Part shown: piece after piece, positions 36,050 through 47,520 of the stretch | Position numbering within the stretch: the stretch's first letter is position 1 | Layout of the letters: each line of letters opens with the position of its first letter | Source: Ascidia mentula | Taxonomy: Eukaryota > Chordata > Ascidiacea > Phlebobranchia > Ascidiidae | Direction: 5' to 3' | Length of the DNA: 64,000 nt | NCBI GenBank assembly: GCA_947561715.1 | Contig: OX387199.1 | Span: 3,911,001-3,975,000 of the forward strand | The notes under the pieces: generated by a model | Database searches by the model: none | Seen by the model: the letters and a program-made list of their open reading frames with translations, nothing else | Told to the model about the DNA's origin: nothing | Position numbers and translations under genes: made by a program

Positions 36050-39000
36050 TCAAGTAAAAGATGTAACACTGGTTCTGGAAAGAGCTTGTCGGCCCTTTTT
36101 TCTCTTGCAAAGCATCAACATTTTGTCAATCAAATTCGAGTACACGATGGGGTTGAGGGCGCTGTTGATTGGCAGCAAGATAATGGCGCAGATTGCATAT
36201 GCTAGAGCAGGAAGTTTAACGCCGCCGAAATTGATGAACGCCATGATGGAAATTGGAACCCAGCAGCAGAAATCAGTTACAATGAGACGGATGATTTTTC
36301 GCTGAATTTCTGCGGTTTTTATGCAATAAGAGGTTAAATGGAACATTATGAAAAGACGTTAAGCAGTGAGGTAAGTCTGTTTTATAAATTTATGCCAGGA
36401 TAGTATACAGTTAAAGATGGCATGATCTAATTAATACGACAAAAACTGCTTTTTGAAGCGTATGACTATGTTTAATCGATCATTTTTATTTCCTTCTCGT
36501 CAGAATACGTTTTGTATTTAACATAACAAGGTAACGAGATATACTGTATTGACGATTTAATTAAGGTTTAGCAGCACTAAAGCAGTATATAAAGAACAGA
36601 GAAACAAACATGACCAACCACCCCCTTACCTTGATTTTGTTTACTGGCTTTTCCGCTTCTTGATGAGCGACGAATTTTGCATTCTCCAGATTTTTCTTTT
36701 CCAACCGTTTTCTTGTAGATGGCGAAATAGGCCACGGAGACGTAGATGAATGCAAGGAAGTTGAAGATGGCTATGAAAAGGGAGAATCCCCAACCTGGGT
36801 CGGCCGGGGTCACAAAAATCCGAGGCAAACAAACACTGTCGGCGCTGTAGTAGCTACAGAAACACAAAACAAGGAATTGAAGTAATTTTTTTAGGGGGAC
36901 AGCAGGTGATTGGCAGCATTGGTCAAGCGCCCGACCCGTATACCAAGAAAAATCTGATCGGGATTCGTGCCCAGGATGTCCTGGGTTCAAATCCCGGTGT
37001 GGTCTAAAAAAAATTAAGTGTTTTTTTCTTTTTGAAGGTAAAACTATCTTTTTGAAGGAGTTAAGATGGTGGACGGTGCTGCATAATTGGGAAAAAATTG
37101 CATTGGCTTTCGGAGGATAGAGGTTGGATAATTACAAGCTTTGAACAGCTGAAATAACGGATAAAATTTGCAAACGCTTTTCTACGTAGCAAAAGGTTTA
37201 AATGTAACCTACTTGAAGTATCTGTAGATGACCAGTTGTTCGCCGTGGTTGTGTCCCTTACTGAGGATATTCTGAAAGTCTAACCAAGAGCCCGCAGCTG
37301 TTATCTTTTTAATGTCGCTCAACAAGTGAGTAGGATCCCCGTGTGAGGGACCAAAGGTCATGAGTTTCCCCGCAAAGGTCTGAAAACCTGCGAGGAGTAG
37401 AAATAACAGTGTCATGAGCAGCAGGGAACCTTTAAAGCAGGGGTCTTTATTATGAGGTAAGTGAATGACGAAGGTTTCGGGTTATTCTTCACTAAATCTA
37501 TCTGCGTTGTTGAAGTTAAAAACACTGTTTTGGGGTGAGACAACTGGTTGGAGATTTCAAAAGCGGGCCAACAAAAAACAGGTTAAGAACCACTGTTATA
37601 AAGGCACCCAGCAGTATATAACTCACTCTATTTATGCCCTTAGTTTTCTAAACGGTGTTTGATTAACTTAGGAACCGAGTTGTTTTAAATTATTATGGGA
37701 TAACAGCACTTCTGATTTGTCCCAATTCAAGGCTCACGTATTACGCTTACTTGAGAATTCAACGACCACGCTTTTGAAGAAAGGCATCTCGCTGATCCAG
37801 GCTTTGGTAGTGAACAGCATGTGAAAATGTGAACTTAAGGGCAACAGCGCCACCGACCATGCAACCACCCACACAACCACGAGTAGCAGCAAAACGATTC
37901 CAGCTTTGGGTTTTTCAGTCGCGGTAAAAGGCTAAACAGTAAATAAATCATTAGCGGCACTTGGGCTTTGTCATGTTTGGGTCACACTATATATTTTGAC
38001 ATCGCGTTTCGAGGAAGTGGTGCTTAAATTTTTACATTTTTTAGGTCAAACAGTGGCGCGTCCTTCCGGTTGGCGGTTTGCTGTGGTTGGGAGCGTGACA
38101 ACCTGCAATTTGTTATCGGAGGTTTTGCGTAATATCCCGGATGTAAACGCAGACAATGATAAAGTTGCCTGTTTGGTTTGCCATAAGTTTTTGCGTATTT
38201 TGTACATTTTCGGTCGCCGTTTTGCTTTTGGAAGCCTTGCGCTTGAAATAACCACATGCGGGATCAATGTGATCGACAGTGCTTTAGTAAATACAGGAAA
38301 TATTTTAAAGTTTAGACAATGATTTTTTGTTTTTTGTCAGCTTCATCGGGCGTCCGTGCGCGTCGTATGTGCTTGTACTTACATTGCATACTGAGTACAG
38401 CCTTAATGACGTCAGAAGAACCATCGTCATGACCGAAGCCTCGCTGGAGAGCACGACAAGGATTCCCATTATCGTGCAGGTCAGGCTGGAACGCCAAAAT
38501 AAGTCGTTCTGGCAATACCGGCCAGTGTAATAAGCTTCAGCTCCACCCAGTGCAAGCAGGTAAAGTCCCATAAGCAGATCCGACAGTGCGAGATTGAGTA
38601 CGAGCATGTGGTTGGAACGGAGAGAGGCCGATTGGTTACGGAACCCTTTGAGCGCCCGAACTTCGGTGATGAAAATAAACTGCAAAAAGAAAATGTGTTT
38701 TGAAAGTTCGAGGAAAAGAGTAAAATCCGCAAAGGATCACGCAATTTACAGTAACGATTTTATAGATACAAACTATAGAACAAAATTTCGACAAAAATTA
38801 CACGCACACCAAATCGTTGGAACAGTTGTATTTTTAGGTCGAAACAGTGGCCATCTGTCTGCAGCTTATACACAATTCATATTATTGGCTCCACATTGCT
38901 TATCATATGAATCTTGTGACACGGGGCCTGACGGCAATATTGGTTGAGCTTTGCTTGGCCATAGTGTTTCCACCTTGTTTTCTCCGTAAGGTTGCACCTA

Positions 39001-42000
39001 GTTTGGTGACCAACGGATGACGGTAATTGTATAGTCACCACAAAGTGGAAGTCTTTGCTTGGCCGTTTGGTCAGCAGAGTCGTCTTATAGTCACACCATG
39101 CAGCTGCACTGATGAGACCTTTTAGGTCGAAACAGTGGCCATCTGTCTGCAGCTTATACACAGTTGTATTTTTGTTTGCTATTAGTACAATTTAGTAACA
39201 CAAAACCCAAGCAGTGCATGACTTATAAAAACTGTACGGCTTGCGTTCCATTGCAAGTCATCCTTGTTTGCCGAACGATTAATTACCCAAAAATAGCAAA
39301 ACAGACAGGATTTACCGTGTTTCCAATGACTGCCAGAATGCCCATAATCCAAACCATGGCGTAGAGCACAGGACTGGAAAGTAATTCGGTTCTTGAGGAT
39401 AGGGCGTTGTGGGCTAACATGCTTCTGTTGCTCGGGCATTCGTCGGACCAATCAGTACAGTCCCCTATTCCATTAAACACCTAAATATTGTTTATTTATT
39501 ATATAGGTTCTACCAATGCAAAGTTAAAAGAAAATTATAGTGTATGTCGGTGCAAAAATCTTTTATATTGCGTTTTACACTGACCTGAACTGAATTGTAC
39601 GCTTAACTAATGATGCTTTCATCATTCGACTAATGATTTTCATAACTGTAATCTGAGTTCTGCTAATGCAAAGCTTGAAAAGAGAATTGTCAGCAATATG
39701 TTGAATGATGGAAACATGTTGGCCTGTTTCTTCAGAGCATTTTACTGAGTGAAAGAAAGTAAGATTTGGGTCTTACCTTATTTCGGGTAACGAACAGGGG
39801 TTGCTTGTTTTCGCAGTAAAACCTTCCGTCCTTTGTGCAGTTCATTTCGTCGCTTTGGTCGATACAGTTTATGACTAGGTCGCACACTTCGGTATTGCTT
39901 ATAGATATCTATTTGCCAAAATAAAGCAAATTAACGAAAACGTACGCGGGCCAAAGGTATGATCGGCCCAACATTGTGAGCCCGAAACCGAAAGCCTGAA
40001 TTGGTCCTGAAAGTTGCAAGCAGTTGTGATTTTAGGGGGCTCATTTTGTTAGCAAGGAATGATGTCACTACATGTACATTCGAATAACAGAAGTTTGAAT
40101 ACGACACAAATGTGATACGTGGGCGAACCTGGCCAGACAGAGTCTGTATAGAAACCGTTCCGACTTGCTACATTAACGCAGAAAAGGGTGGGAACAGACG
40201 AACCTGGTTAAGTTGGTTTCCATTGCAGTAATATCGTTTAAGTCTTTTGCAATTCCTCTTCAATTCATCTCTGGAATTAACACATTGCGGAAAACCGTCG
40301 CACTTCTGAGACCGGGGGATGCTGACGCCCCCGACGAGCGATTGGCATCTGTACCTGTGCTGACATCGCTTTTCGTCGTTGAAGTAGGATTTGGGAGGGC
40401 AATCGACAATGCCATTGCAAGTCAGGTTGCGAGGCACCTTACCCAGAACTCTTCGTCTCTACAAAGTGATAGATATGGATACGACATGATTGAGGTGATC
40501 TTAATACAGGGGTGCAGAACATGGAAGATACTTTTACACCGGGTCCCAAAGTTTTTTTCCAAATTTGATCCACATATAAGCCTACGCAACATAGAATTCT
40601 GTGCGAATATTGACGCTACGATTTCGTGTAGTATTGCAAGTTAAATTTATAAACAAAAATAACAGGTGGTGGCCCTCTTTACACATAATCATTAAAATCC
40701 GCACAGCTTTCTGTTTTACACAGACTTATATGTGGGTCAAGTTTGGAAAAAAACTTTGTGACCCGGTGTAGTAGTATTTTCCGCACAACATAGGTATTAT
40801 TTGTATAATGGCACGCGTAATATGTGATACACTTTGTTCAGCATATATGGCAGCATATCATTTCCTGCAATATTTTGAAAGTCATTAAACTTTGTAATAT
40901 TAGCAATTGAAAAAACAATGGGGGAATCCACGCGGCCGAAAAGCATGAAACATTTTGGCATGCAATTTTCCTTTCAGTTCTGAACCCTGTTCTATAAAGA
41001 AGTTCCCAATTCGCTATTTTTTTAAACTGCAGTGATGTATACAAAATTCGCTTAAAAACGCTCCAATCTCCTATTTGTGAGTCTACCTTGTTGCGGCACG
41101 AAAATTCTGCAGTGGACTTTTGCGTGAAAGTCGGAGGAGCGCAAGTAGCGGATTGATTAAAGCCCGCCGTCGAGTTCCACTGACAACTTGGAGAACATTC
41201 GTCCTCCGGGACATCGGAGAAAAGGGCCTTGTTTCTCCTGAAAAGGCATTGTGTTCTGTAGTTGCAGTAGATCGCCACTCGTCGCAGGCACGTGGCCGAT
41301 GCCATTCTGTCACACCTGCAAATGGAAGTTACAGTGTCTTGTATTGAGTTGGTCTGGCTTGCTGGTTTCTGACAAACCTTTTATTACACTGTGCTTCATT
41401 AATATTTATTCTATCATACAGACAATAATTATGTTTTGTTTTTATTTACCTGCATTTCTCTCCTGGCACAGTTACTTTTGCGCAGGGCATCGTTCCACCG
41501 CAGTAGCTGAAGCTGCATGTAAAGTATATTGTATAGTGCAGTATATAAGTTATATTTTACGCCAATAACAAGATAAGCTTGGAAGCGTTCCAAATTTTCG
41601 CCGTTTATAACGCAAAATATTCCGCGAGGAAGATGTGGATTGTCCGATCGATTGAATTAAACGTAAGTTATTGCACTGAACAAAGAAGGAAACAGAATTT
41701 GCAGCAAAAGCCAACCTTTCGTCCATTCCATCTGCGCAATCCAAAACCCCGTCACAAACCTTGGTTCTGTCCACACACTTCCCATCCGTACATTTCAGTT
41801 GACCATATCGACAGGTACTAAATACAGGACGACTGATTAATGTATTTTAATCTGCATCAAGGCTATGAATGATTTAACTCCACAGATTCAGCTGAACATG
41901 TGGAGTTTCACTGTAACAGCACGGCCGTTCCTATGAAATGCAGGGCCTACACGCAAAAAAGAGACCTAAAAAGTCTTAATTGCCTTCGGCTTTTTTTTCA

Positions 42001-44704
42001 AGGAAAGATGAGGGACCAAACCGGTCAATTGCACCCAGTGTTGGCCATGGGTAACATTACGCAATGTAATATACTAAGATAAGCAATGTGGAGCCAATAA
42101 TATGAATTGTGTACAAGCTGCAGACAGATGGCCACTGTTTCGAACAAAAAGGTCTCATCAGTGCAGCTGGTGTGACTATTAGATTGGCCGTTTGGTCAAC
42201 AAAGTCGTCTTATAGTCACACCAGCTGCACTAATGAGACCTTTTAGGTCGAAAGCTGTCTGCAGCTTATACGTAATATACTAAGTTCATTAAGATTGCAA
42301 GTTCCAACCTGGGTATGGTAGTTGACAGATAGCTGAGCACTTGATTACAAATGGAAGGCGCTGCGCGTTCACAGAGGCATTCGTCACTCATATCAGGACA
42401 GTCTATCACACCATCGCACACGCTCGCCTTGGAGATAATCATTGTACTGTTAAGGCATTTAAAACATGTGGTCGAGTTGAACTTCGCCAAACTTGAGTTC
42501 CGTATGTCGCTGAAAATGCAAATAAACCGTATTGGAAACAAATTGGATGACAGTTTGTTGTGGTTTACGAGGGCAGCTATTCGCAGACGGGAGGGAAGTT
42601 CATGTTATTTATAATTTATTGTTACCCGTCGTAATGGCAATTAGTAAAAAAGAACAATTACAGCAACACCAACAAAAGCACATTTGCATTAATTTTAGTG
42701 TCAAAATTATCACATAATTATTATTTAATGTATCGAAAATTGTTGGCCACCTGTCTGTAGCTCACATAATTCATTTGTACACTCAAGCAAGTTCCCGGAT
42801 AATAAGCAACACAAAAAATGCTTAACAAAGGCAATTTCGTTATAATAATGAATAAGTTGAAACTGACTACTAAAGATTTGAATGAAATGTAATATGTCGA
42901 TCTGTGGCAATAAGAACAAATAATATACCTCGTTTAAAAGGTCTGATTTTTTCTTGTCTCGGACAAGATTACAGAAATAATGCCAAACAGTAAATCAGAA
43001 GATATTTTAGATGCGTTTTTAATACAGCCACCACTTTGTAAGCTTTAGGCCTACTGTGTATAACTGTGAACTACGGTTCAAACACTTTTACAGGATGTTT
43101 TGATAAAATGTTTTACTGCAGCTATTAACACAAGCTTATCGCAAGGTCAAGTTCCGCCGAGAACGCTAGAGGTGCAACACCGGAAGTTTACCAGTTCAGC
43201 TCAACGTTGAGGATATCGCAATATATTTAAACGGAAGTTGCCCCGTAATGTTTACCACGAAGCTGCCAACAAACGAAAGACGTACAAACATTTGCATTTA
43301 TGTCCTGGTAACGCTGAGAATTGGGGAAAACGGACAAAAATACATCCGCATTCACGTCCTACCTTGGAATGTCAGCCAGGCTGGCGTGTCCCGCGTAACA
43401 GAGGTCAGAGCCATCGGAGCAATCCTTTACCCCGTCGAAAAGCATCACCTGTGGCACTTGGCATTTAATGCCACTTCTTATACATTTGAATCCGGGCCCA
43501 TTATTCCATTGCCGCGAGGTCGGGCAGTCGTTGCAGCTGTCCTGATCGCATATATTGGCACGCGGCAAACACGTCCCGTCTGGGCAGCGAAAATGCTTCG
43601 AACAGTTAAGGTCGCAGGGCGTCGTGTTGATGCAAACTACTTTCTGGTTGCACACCAATTTCCGTGGCAATAGACAGGAGCCGTTGTGATGGTTCGCGGC
43701 GTTGTTACACCTGTTTGGCCAAAAAATGCTTAAATACAGTGCATGTGTAGATTATTCAGTTTCACAACCAGTTCTTTTTCTTCCAGCAGTGGCACCACTG
43801 ATGTATGAAATTAGGGCAATGTGGCCATTCGAGTGACTGCAATTTTTGTGACTGAATTTGACGGCAACGGCTTGAGTCTACTATACAGCCTACTATTAAT
43901 TGCTGTACAATCATACCACACAACTTAATTATACAGATTTTGTCTTGTCCGGCGTTAAACGTATGCATGACAAACCAACATTGGATAAAAAATTAATGAA
44001 TAAATATTACCAGACAAGAGTGTAGTTTTTTTTGTGAAAGTTTTTGAAGGTCGTCAGTTCATCCGACTTGCTCCTGCAGTTAGGAACACCGTTACACCAT
44101 TTTTTTAGCAGCGTGGCTCCAGCATTATTCGTGCGCGGGAGACACGGGACGGTCACCTTTCCCGCTATATTAAAAACAAATAATTTATGCAGGGTAATGT
44201 TCCCATCTCGGATTTCACACCGGAGTTACCGAAACTTGCATTGACAGCATGTATAATTGAGTTAGCAGAACAGGGTGACTTAATGACATTTTGTGTGTAC
44301 ATGTGTACATAGATAATTTCGAAAATAAATACGCGAATTTCTTGAATAAAAACATAACGATGGGATCAAGATTCAAGATTCGTTTATTTGTTCCGTCATC
44401 TTTCCACACATTTTACAACTGTCATATATAATAGACTAAAATGCCCAACTAAGAACCAAAAATGGTTTCCGAGTAGCTGGCAGGATAGGAGGCCGAACTA
44501 GGTCGGATCCAGGACAACGCAAGTAGTGATAATGCATGAAAAAAACTGAACATGAATATGAGAACACAGCATAAGCATAAAGTATCTCCTATTTTAAGTC
44601 CTATACAGTCCTTTTCGGTCACCCAAACAGTGTTCATTACCTTTAACCGTCGAAAAGTCGATGACCACCAACAAAGCAAGGAACTGTAAGCATAAAAGCT
44701 TCAT
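36050..44704 (-). CDS. LDLa-module GPCR with LGR/RXFP-type seven-helix domain, 15 exons
   Basis: Minus-strand exons: 44704-44641, 44164-44011, 43710-43363, 42509-42309, 41817-41716, 41512-41450, 41315-41087, 40458-40204, 39908-39777, 39480-39316, 38679-38383, 37931-37751, 37387-37213, 36853-36630, 36309-36050; 2850 nt, 949 residues, every phase agreeing. It starts with a signal peptide (MKLLCLQFLALLVVIDF). The ectodomain is a string of cysteine-rich modules, many of LDL-receptor class A type (VCDGVIDCPDMSDEC, KVCDGVLDCADGMDE, GIGDCTDWSDEC and others); the last one directly abuts TM1. The seven-helix part has hallmarks of glycoprotein-hormone/relaxin receptors: LVLNLALSDLLMGLYLL, VCLPRIFVTPADPGWGFS, TDFCCWVPISIM and LLPINSALNPIVYS. 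No leucine-rich repeats are visible, unlike LGR and RXFP proteins. Short basic tail. Ligand unknown. Introns contain MITEs, a SINE and an inverted repeat. Confidence 0.85.
36905..37005 (+). repeat. tRNA-derived SINE
   Basis: Has a box A-like TGGCAGCATTGG and a B box, GGTTCAAATCC, about 60 bases downstream in the context of a class III promoter. The same sequence lies on the minus strand at 48.9 and 56.8 kb. It is too long and mismatched in the arms for a real tRNA. Confidence 0.6.
38836..39175. repeat. Two MITE arms in the receptor's TM1-TM2 intron
   Basis: AGGTCGAAACAGTGGCCATC plus TGTCTGCAGCTTATACACA occurs at 38836 and again at 39126, both in the same orientation. The second is preceded by the complete inner part (CCACAAAGTGGAAGTCTTTG, then the TGGTCAGCAGAGTCGTC box). 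Confidence 0.75.
40502..40800. repeat. ~300-bp inverted-repeat element in a receptor intron
   Basis: Left arm includes ACACCGGGTCCCAAAGTTTT and GATCCACATATAAGCC. The right arm is the reverse complement (GACTTATATGTGGGTCAAG, then AAAAACTTTGTGACCCGGTG). This is unrelated to the other MITE family. Confidence 0.65.
42090..42272. repeat. Complete short hairpin MITE
   Basis: Both arms are present back to back: TGTACAAGCTGCAGACAGAT...GTGCAGCTGGTGTGACTAT, then the complementary arm TATAGTCACACCAGCTGCAC...CTGTCTGCAGCTTATAC. The whole element could fold on itself, making this the best reference copy of the family in the window. Confidence 0.8.
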
Positions 44705-44804
44705 TTTCCTGATACTCTCAATTGTCCACGAAATACTTAGTTTCTACACAAGAACAAAATCGCTTAAACGTCTAAAGCAAGCTCTTGCGTTAACGTGTCC
44801 GCTA

Positions 44805-45182
44805 CTAACTAAGTAACATGACTGATCTGTAAACACGCATAGGTTGTGGTGACACTGGTCGGCCATCGCTTTTTAATAAACTATCAACTTCCGACAGGAG
44901 GTTCCGTTTTCGTTCGCGGTAAAGCTGAGGATCAAGCAGATAACGTATAGTACATCCCTGGCACTTAGAGAATTTGCCACAGCAGTTTTTGTCATGCCTC
45001 TCGGTTTTACATGAACACTTTTGCGGAAGTAATAAAAATGAAATACGTGCGCTAGGCAATGCTGTCTGTAATGTTTCTATCAAATACTATGTATACAAAT
45101 ATACCACACTGATACCGATGGTCTGTCTGTGAATATGCAAGGAACTGAGGTAAAATCGAAGTGCTGGCAAATGGTCCATCAT
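44805..45182 (-). CDS. Small cysteine-rich ORF upstream of the LDLa receptor
   Basis: I do not recognise it. The frame ending at 44805 reads LLLPQKCSCKTERHDKNCC, then GKFSKCQGCTIRYLL and a basic RERKRNLL, finishing with SVMLLS. The Cys spacing (CxC, CC, C, C) and dibasic stretch look like a secreted peptide or growth-factor tail; it resembles the KCSCK segment of VEGF heparin-binding domains only superficially. A 5' exon from 45182 (MMDHLPALRFYL) to a donor near 45105 with a 39-base intron would keep the phase, but this is tentative. It lies 100 bases upstream of the receptor's start on the same strand. Confidence 0.3.
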
Positions 45183-45961
45183 AAACTTCCTGTGTAGAAG
45201 TTAACGCATCCCTTTGATTTACACCCAGTAATCAATAAAGAACAATGGAAGATTAATTTATTCGACAACAGGGTATGGAGGAAGTTATTCTTTGAATTCT
45301 ATCCCTAAATGTAAGGTAGTCTTGCAAAATGCAATCGCAATCAACATGTGATGCCCGCACTTTTAATCAGGCAGCAATTATCTTGAATAAAATTCATGCA
45401 GAAAACACATGTTTTTGAGTGCAAAATATCTGGAGTTGATAACTTTTGAAAAGGAAACATGTATGTAGTACTGATGATGAACCCAGAATGAGTTCGAAAC
45501 GTTTACATTGATTAACAGTATCCTAGCTTTGGCTTTCCTTTTTTAAACACATGTTCTTTTTCCACATTTTTTACAGAAACAACCATACACATTTTAGAAT
45601 AAAATTGTTGACTTACAGAACCGAAATTATAAGATACAGAAGTTTTAAACATTGCTTGTTGGTCCTGGAGGTAGCGTTACAAGCTTTTAATTTCCGTGCG
45701 CCAACGGTCATACATTTGTGTCAATAGAAAACAAGACTCTGGCAGTTTGTCACAAAGGAAGCACTGAATGCGTCGACACACCAACGCTATCCAGAAATTG
45801 GAGGTGGGGTATCGGATACACGACGCAGACCGAGTGGGTTGGGCTGTTTCATTTTACACATGAAAAAGTCATTGTAAGGTTAAGTAGTGATAGGTTACTG
45901 TGAAGATAATAAGTTTAATTGCAGATTGCTCCAAAATTTTAAAAAACCAAAGTAATTGGAA
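45183..45961. other. Spacer before the four-helix gene array
   Basis: No gene recognised. 45455-45545 shares short blocks (GGAAACATG.., TGATGATGAAC, CTTTGGCTTTCCTTTTT) with the complement of 26595-26680, suggesting an old dispersed repeat. Confidence 0.4.
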
Positions 45962-47158
45962 ATGGACGAATTTCGAAAGAAGTTGCTCTTCTTACTGCTG
46001 GCATTGATACAGCTGGGTCTATGTTTATGTGCTATGTTCCTTCCGTATCTCGTCGTGGGAGAAGTGACCAAGTACGATCCTAAACAGCTTTACGTTTAGT
46101 TTATAAGTAAAACGTTAAGTTAGGTCGGTTGCCAACTAACAGAAGATAATTCAAAAACACTTCTTTTACCTTATAGGAAGGATGCCAAGGAATTTTTGAA
46201 AGGATTGCCTGAAGAAAATATAACCGGAGGAGACCAAATAGTCCATTCAAGCATCGGTTTTATTTTGAGTTACATCAACGGAACGATAGACTTCAGCAAC
46301 AGGGAAGGTAAATAATGTGTAACAAGAGATTATCACCAAAAATAGAAACAATATGCCAAATGTTTTGTAAGTAGTGCGAGATACAATATTACATTTCTCA
46401 GGTGTTGTAAACATTCTGCAGAAGATAAATAATATCATACAAGCTATTAAGTCCAAAACAATCAAGAACTACAATTTGGGTTATAACTATCTGATGAAAC
46501 AGGTGCGGTCGGAATCTTCGGTTTTACATTTCTCTCTGCCTTATCATCTTTGTTCATGGTCATGTATGCGATGCAACTCCTGCTGCATTGTTGCGACGAT
46601 AGCTGTGAAGAATGCTGCAAATGTCTGAGCATCAACCTGCGTCAGCTAGCGAAGTCTAACTACTCAAGCGGTAAGTCGATTGTTATTGCGTGCGAGCTTT
46701 GTCACAAACCCTTATTTATAATCAGAAGGCAGGTTTCTCCAAAAAGAACCCGTATTTTACATCATGTTTCTTACTAGTAACATTGCAACTAAATATTGTG
46801 TTTAAGTGTCATCATTGGAGGTCAGCCTATGTCGGCCTTCCGTTTACTTCAGTTCAAGATTTGCAAAAACTTTCACAGAGCGACTGTTTCTCACCAAACC
46901 CAACAACAAGTTTTGGTGCGATGCAAATATGACTTTCACGAATTTCCTTCAGCAGGTATGTCTGGCCTTGTGGCTACGGCAATGGCGGGGTTTGCTGCTG
47001 AAGACTTTAAAGGTGCAAATTTGGGAACGAATTTCTATCTCCAGATCGGTGCAATCATTTTATCATGCGTCATTCACTTCTCCAAAGCATCGATTAAATC
47101 ACGCAAATGGGAAGAGGAAGATTCCCAGCAAACATTCATACGTTTAAGTAACGTATGA
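45962..47158 (+). CDS. Four-helix membrane protein, member A of a local unrecognised family
   Basis: Exons: 45962-46071, 46177-46307, 46402-46479, 46503-46670, 46956-47158; 690 nt, 229 residues. TM1 (LLFLLLALIQLGLCLCAMFL), an extracellular loop with N-glycosylation sites (NIT, NGT), TM2 (FTFLSALSSLFMVMYAMQLL), a cysteine cluster HCCDDSCEECCK, TM3 (GLVATAMAGFAA), TM4 (NFYLQIGAIILSCVIHF) and a charged tail. Exon 1 length (110 nt), exon phases and sequence match members B1/B2, so they are paralogs. It lacks the claudin W-GLW-C-C signature and the MS4A pattern. The exon 3/4 boundary implies a 23-base intron, which is odd; skipping exon 3 also keeps the frame. The last ten residues come from sequence absent in the A' copy. 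Function unknown. Confidence 0.65.
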
Positions 47159-47195
47159 AGTTGGTTCTAACCACAACGTTGAACATTTGTTTATA

Positions 47196-47520
47196 CGAGG
47201 TTGATTTTGAAAGGTTTTTTTAACGTAATTTGAGCAACATTAGATCAACGTAATTTGATGAATGTTTTTTACACGTTGAAATCTGATTAGAATCATAACG
47301 TTGTTATCGCGTTACCACCAGGTTTATTTTAAAAGTTTTTTTAACGTAATTTGAGCAGCATTAGATCAACGTAATTTGATAAACGTTGAAATCTGATTAG
47401 AATCATAACGTTGTTATCGTGTTACCACGAGGTTGATTTTGAAAGTTTTGTTAACGTAAATTGGGCAACATTGGATCAACGGAACTCGATGGACGTTTTC
47501 TTAACGTTGTTTTTTATTTG
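47196..47520. repeat. AACGTT-rich minisatellite in an insertion behind member A
   Basis: About three direct units of 90-125 bases, each with ACGAGGTTGATTTTGAAAG, TTTAACGTAATTTGAGCA and GATCAACG blocks. It lies in a ~0.57-kb block (47121-47697) that is missing at the matching place behind A' and may be a small transposon; the block starts CCCAGCAAACATTC. Confidence 0.7.

Noticed and set aside
36905..37005. A tRNA gene
   Set aside because: B box present, but arms do not pair as a tRNA, the spacing is too long, and it is repeated elsewhere, so a SINE fits better.
44805..45083. Endothelin, orexin or VEGF assignment of the cysteine-rich ORF
   Set aside because: CSC spacing is reminiscent, but the total cysteine pattern does not match any of them.
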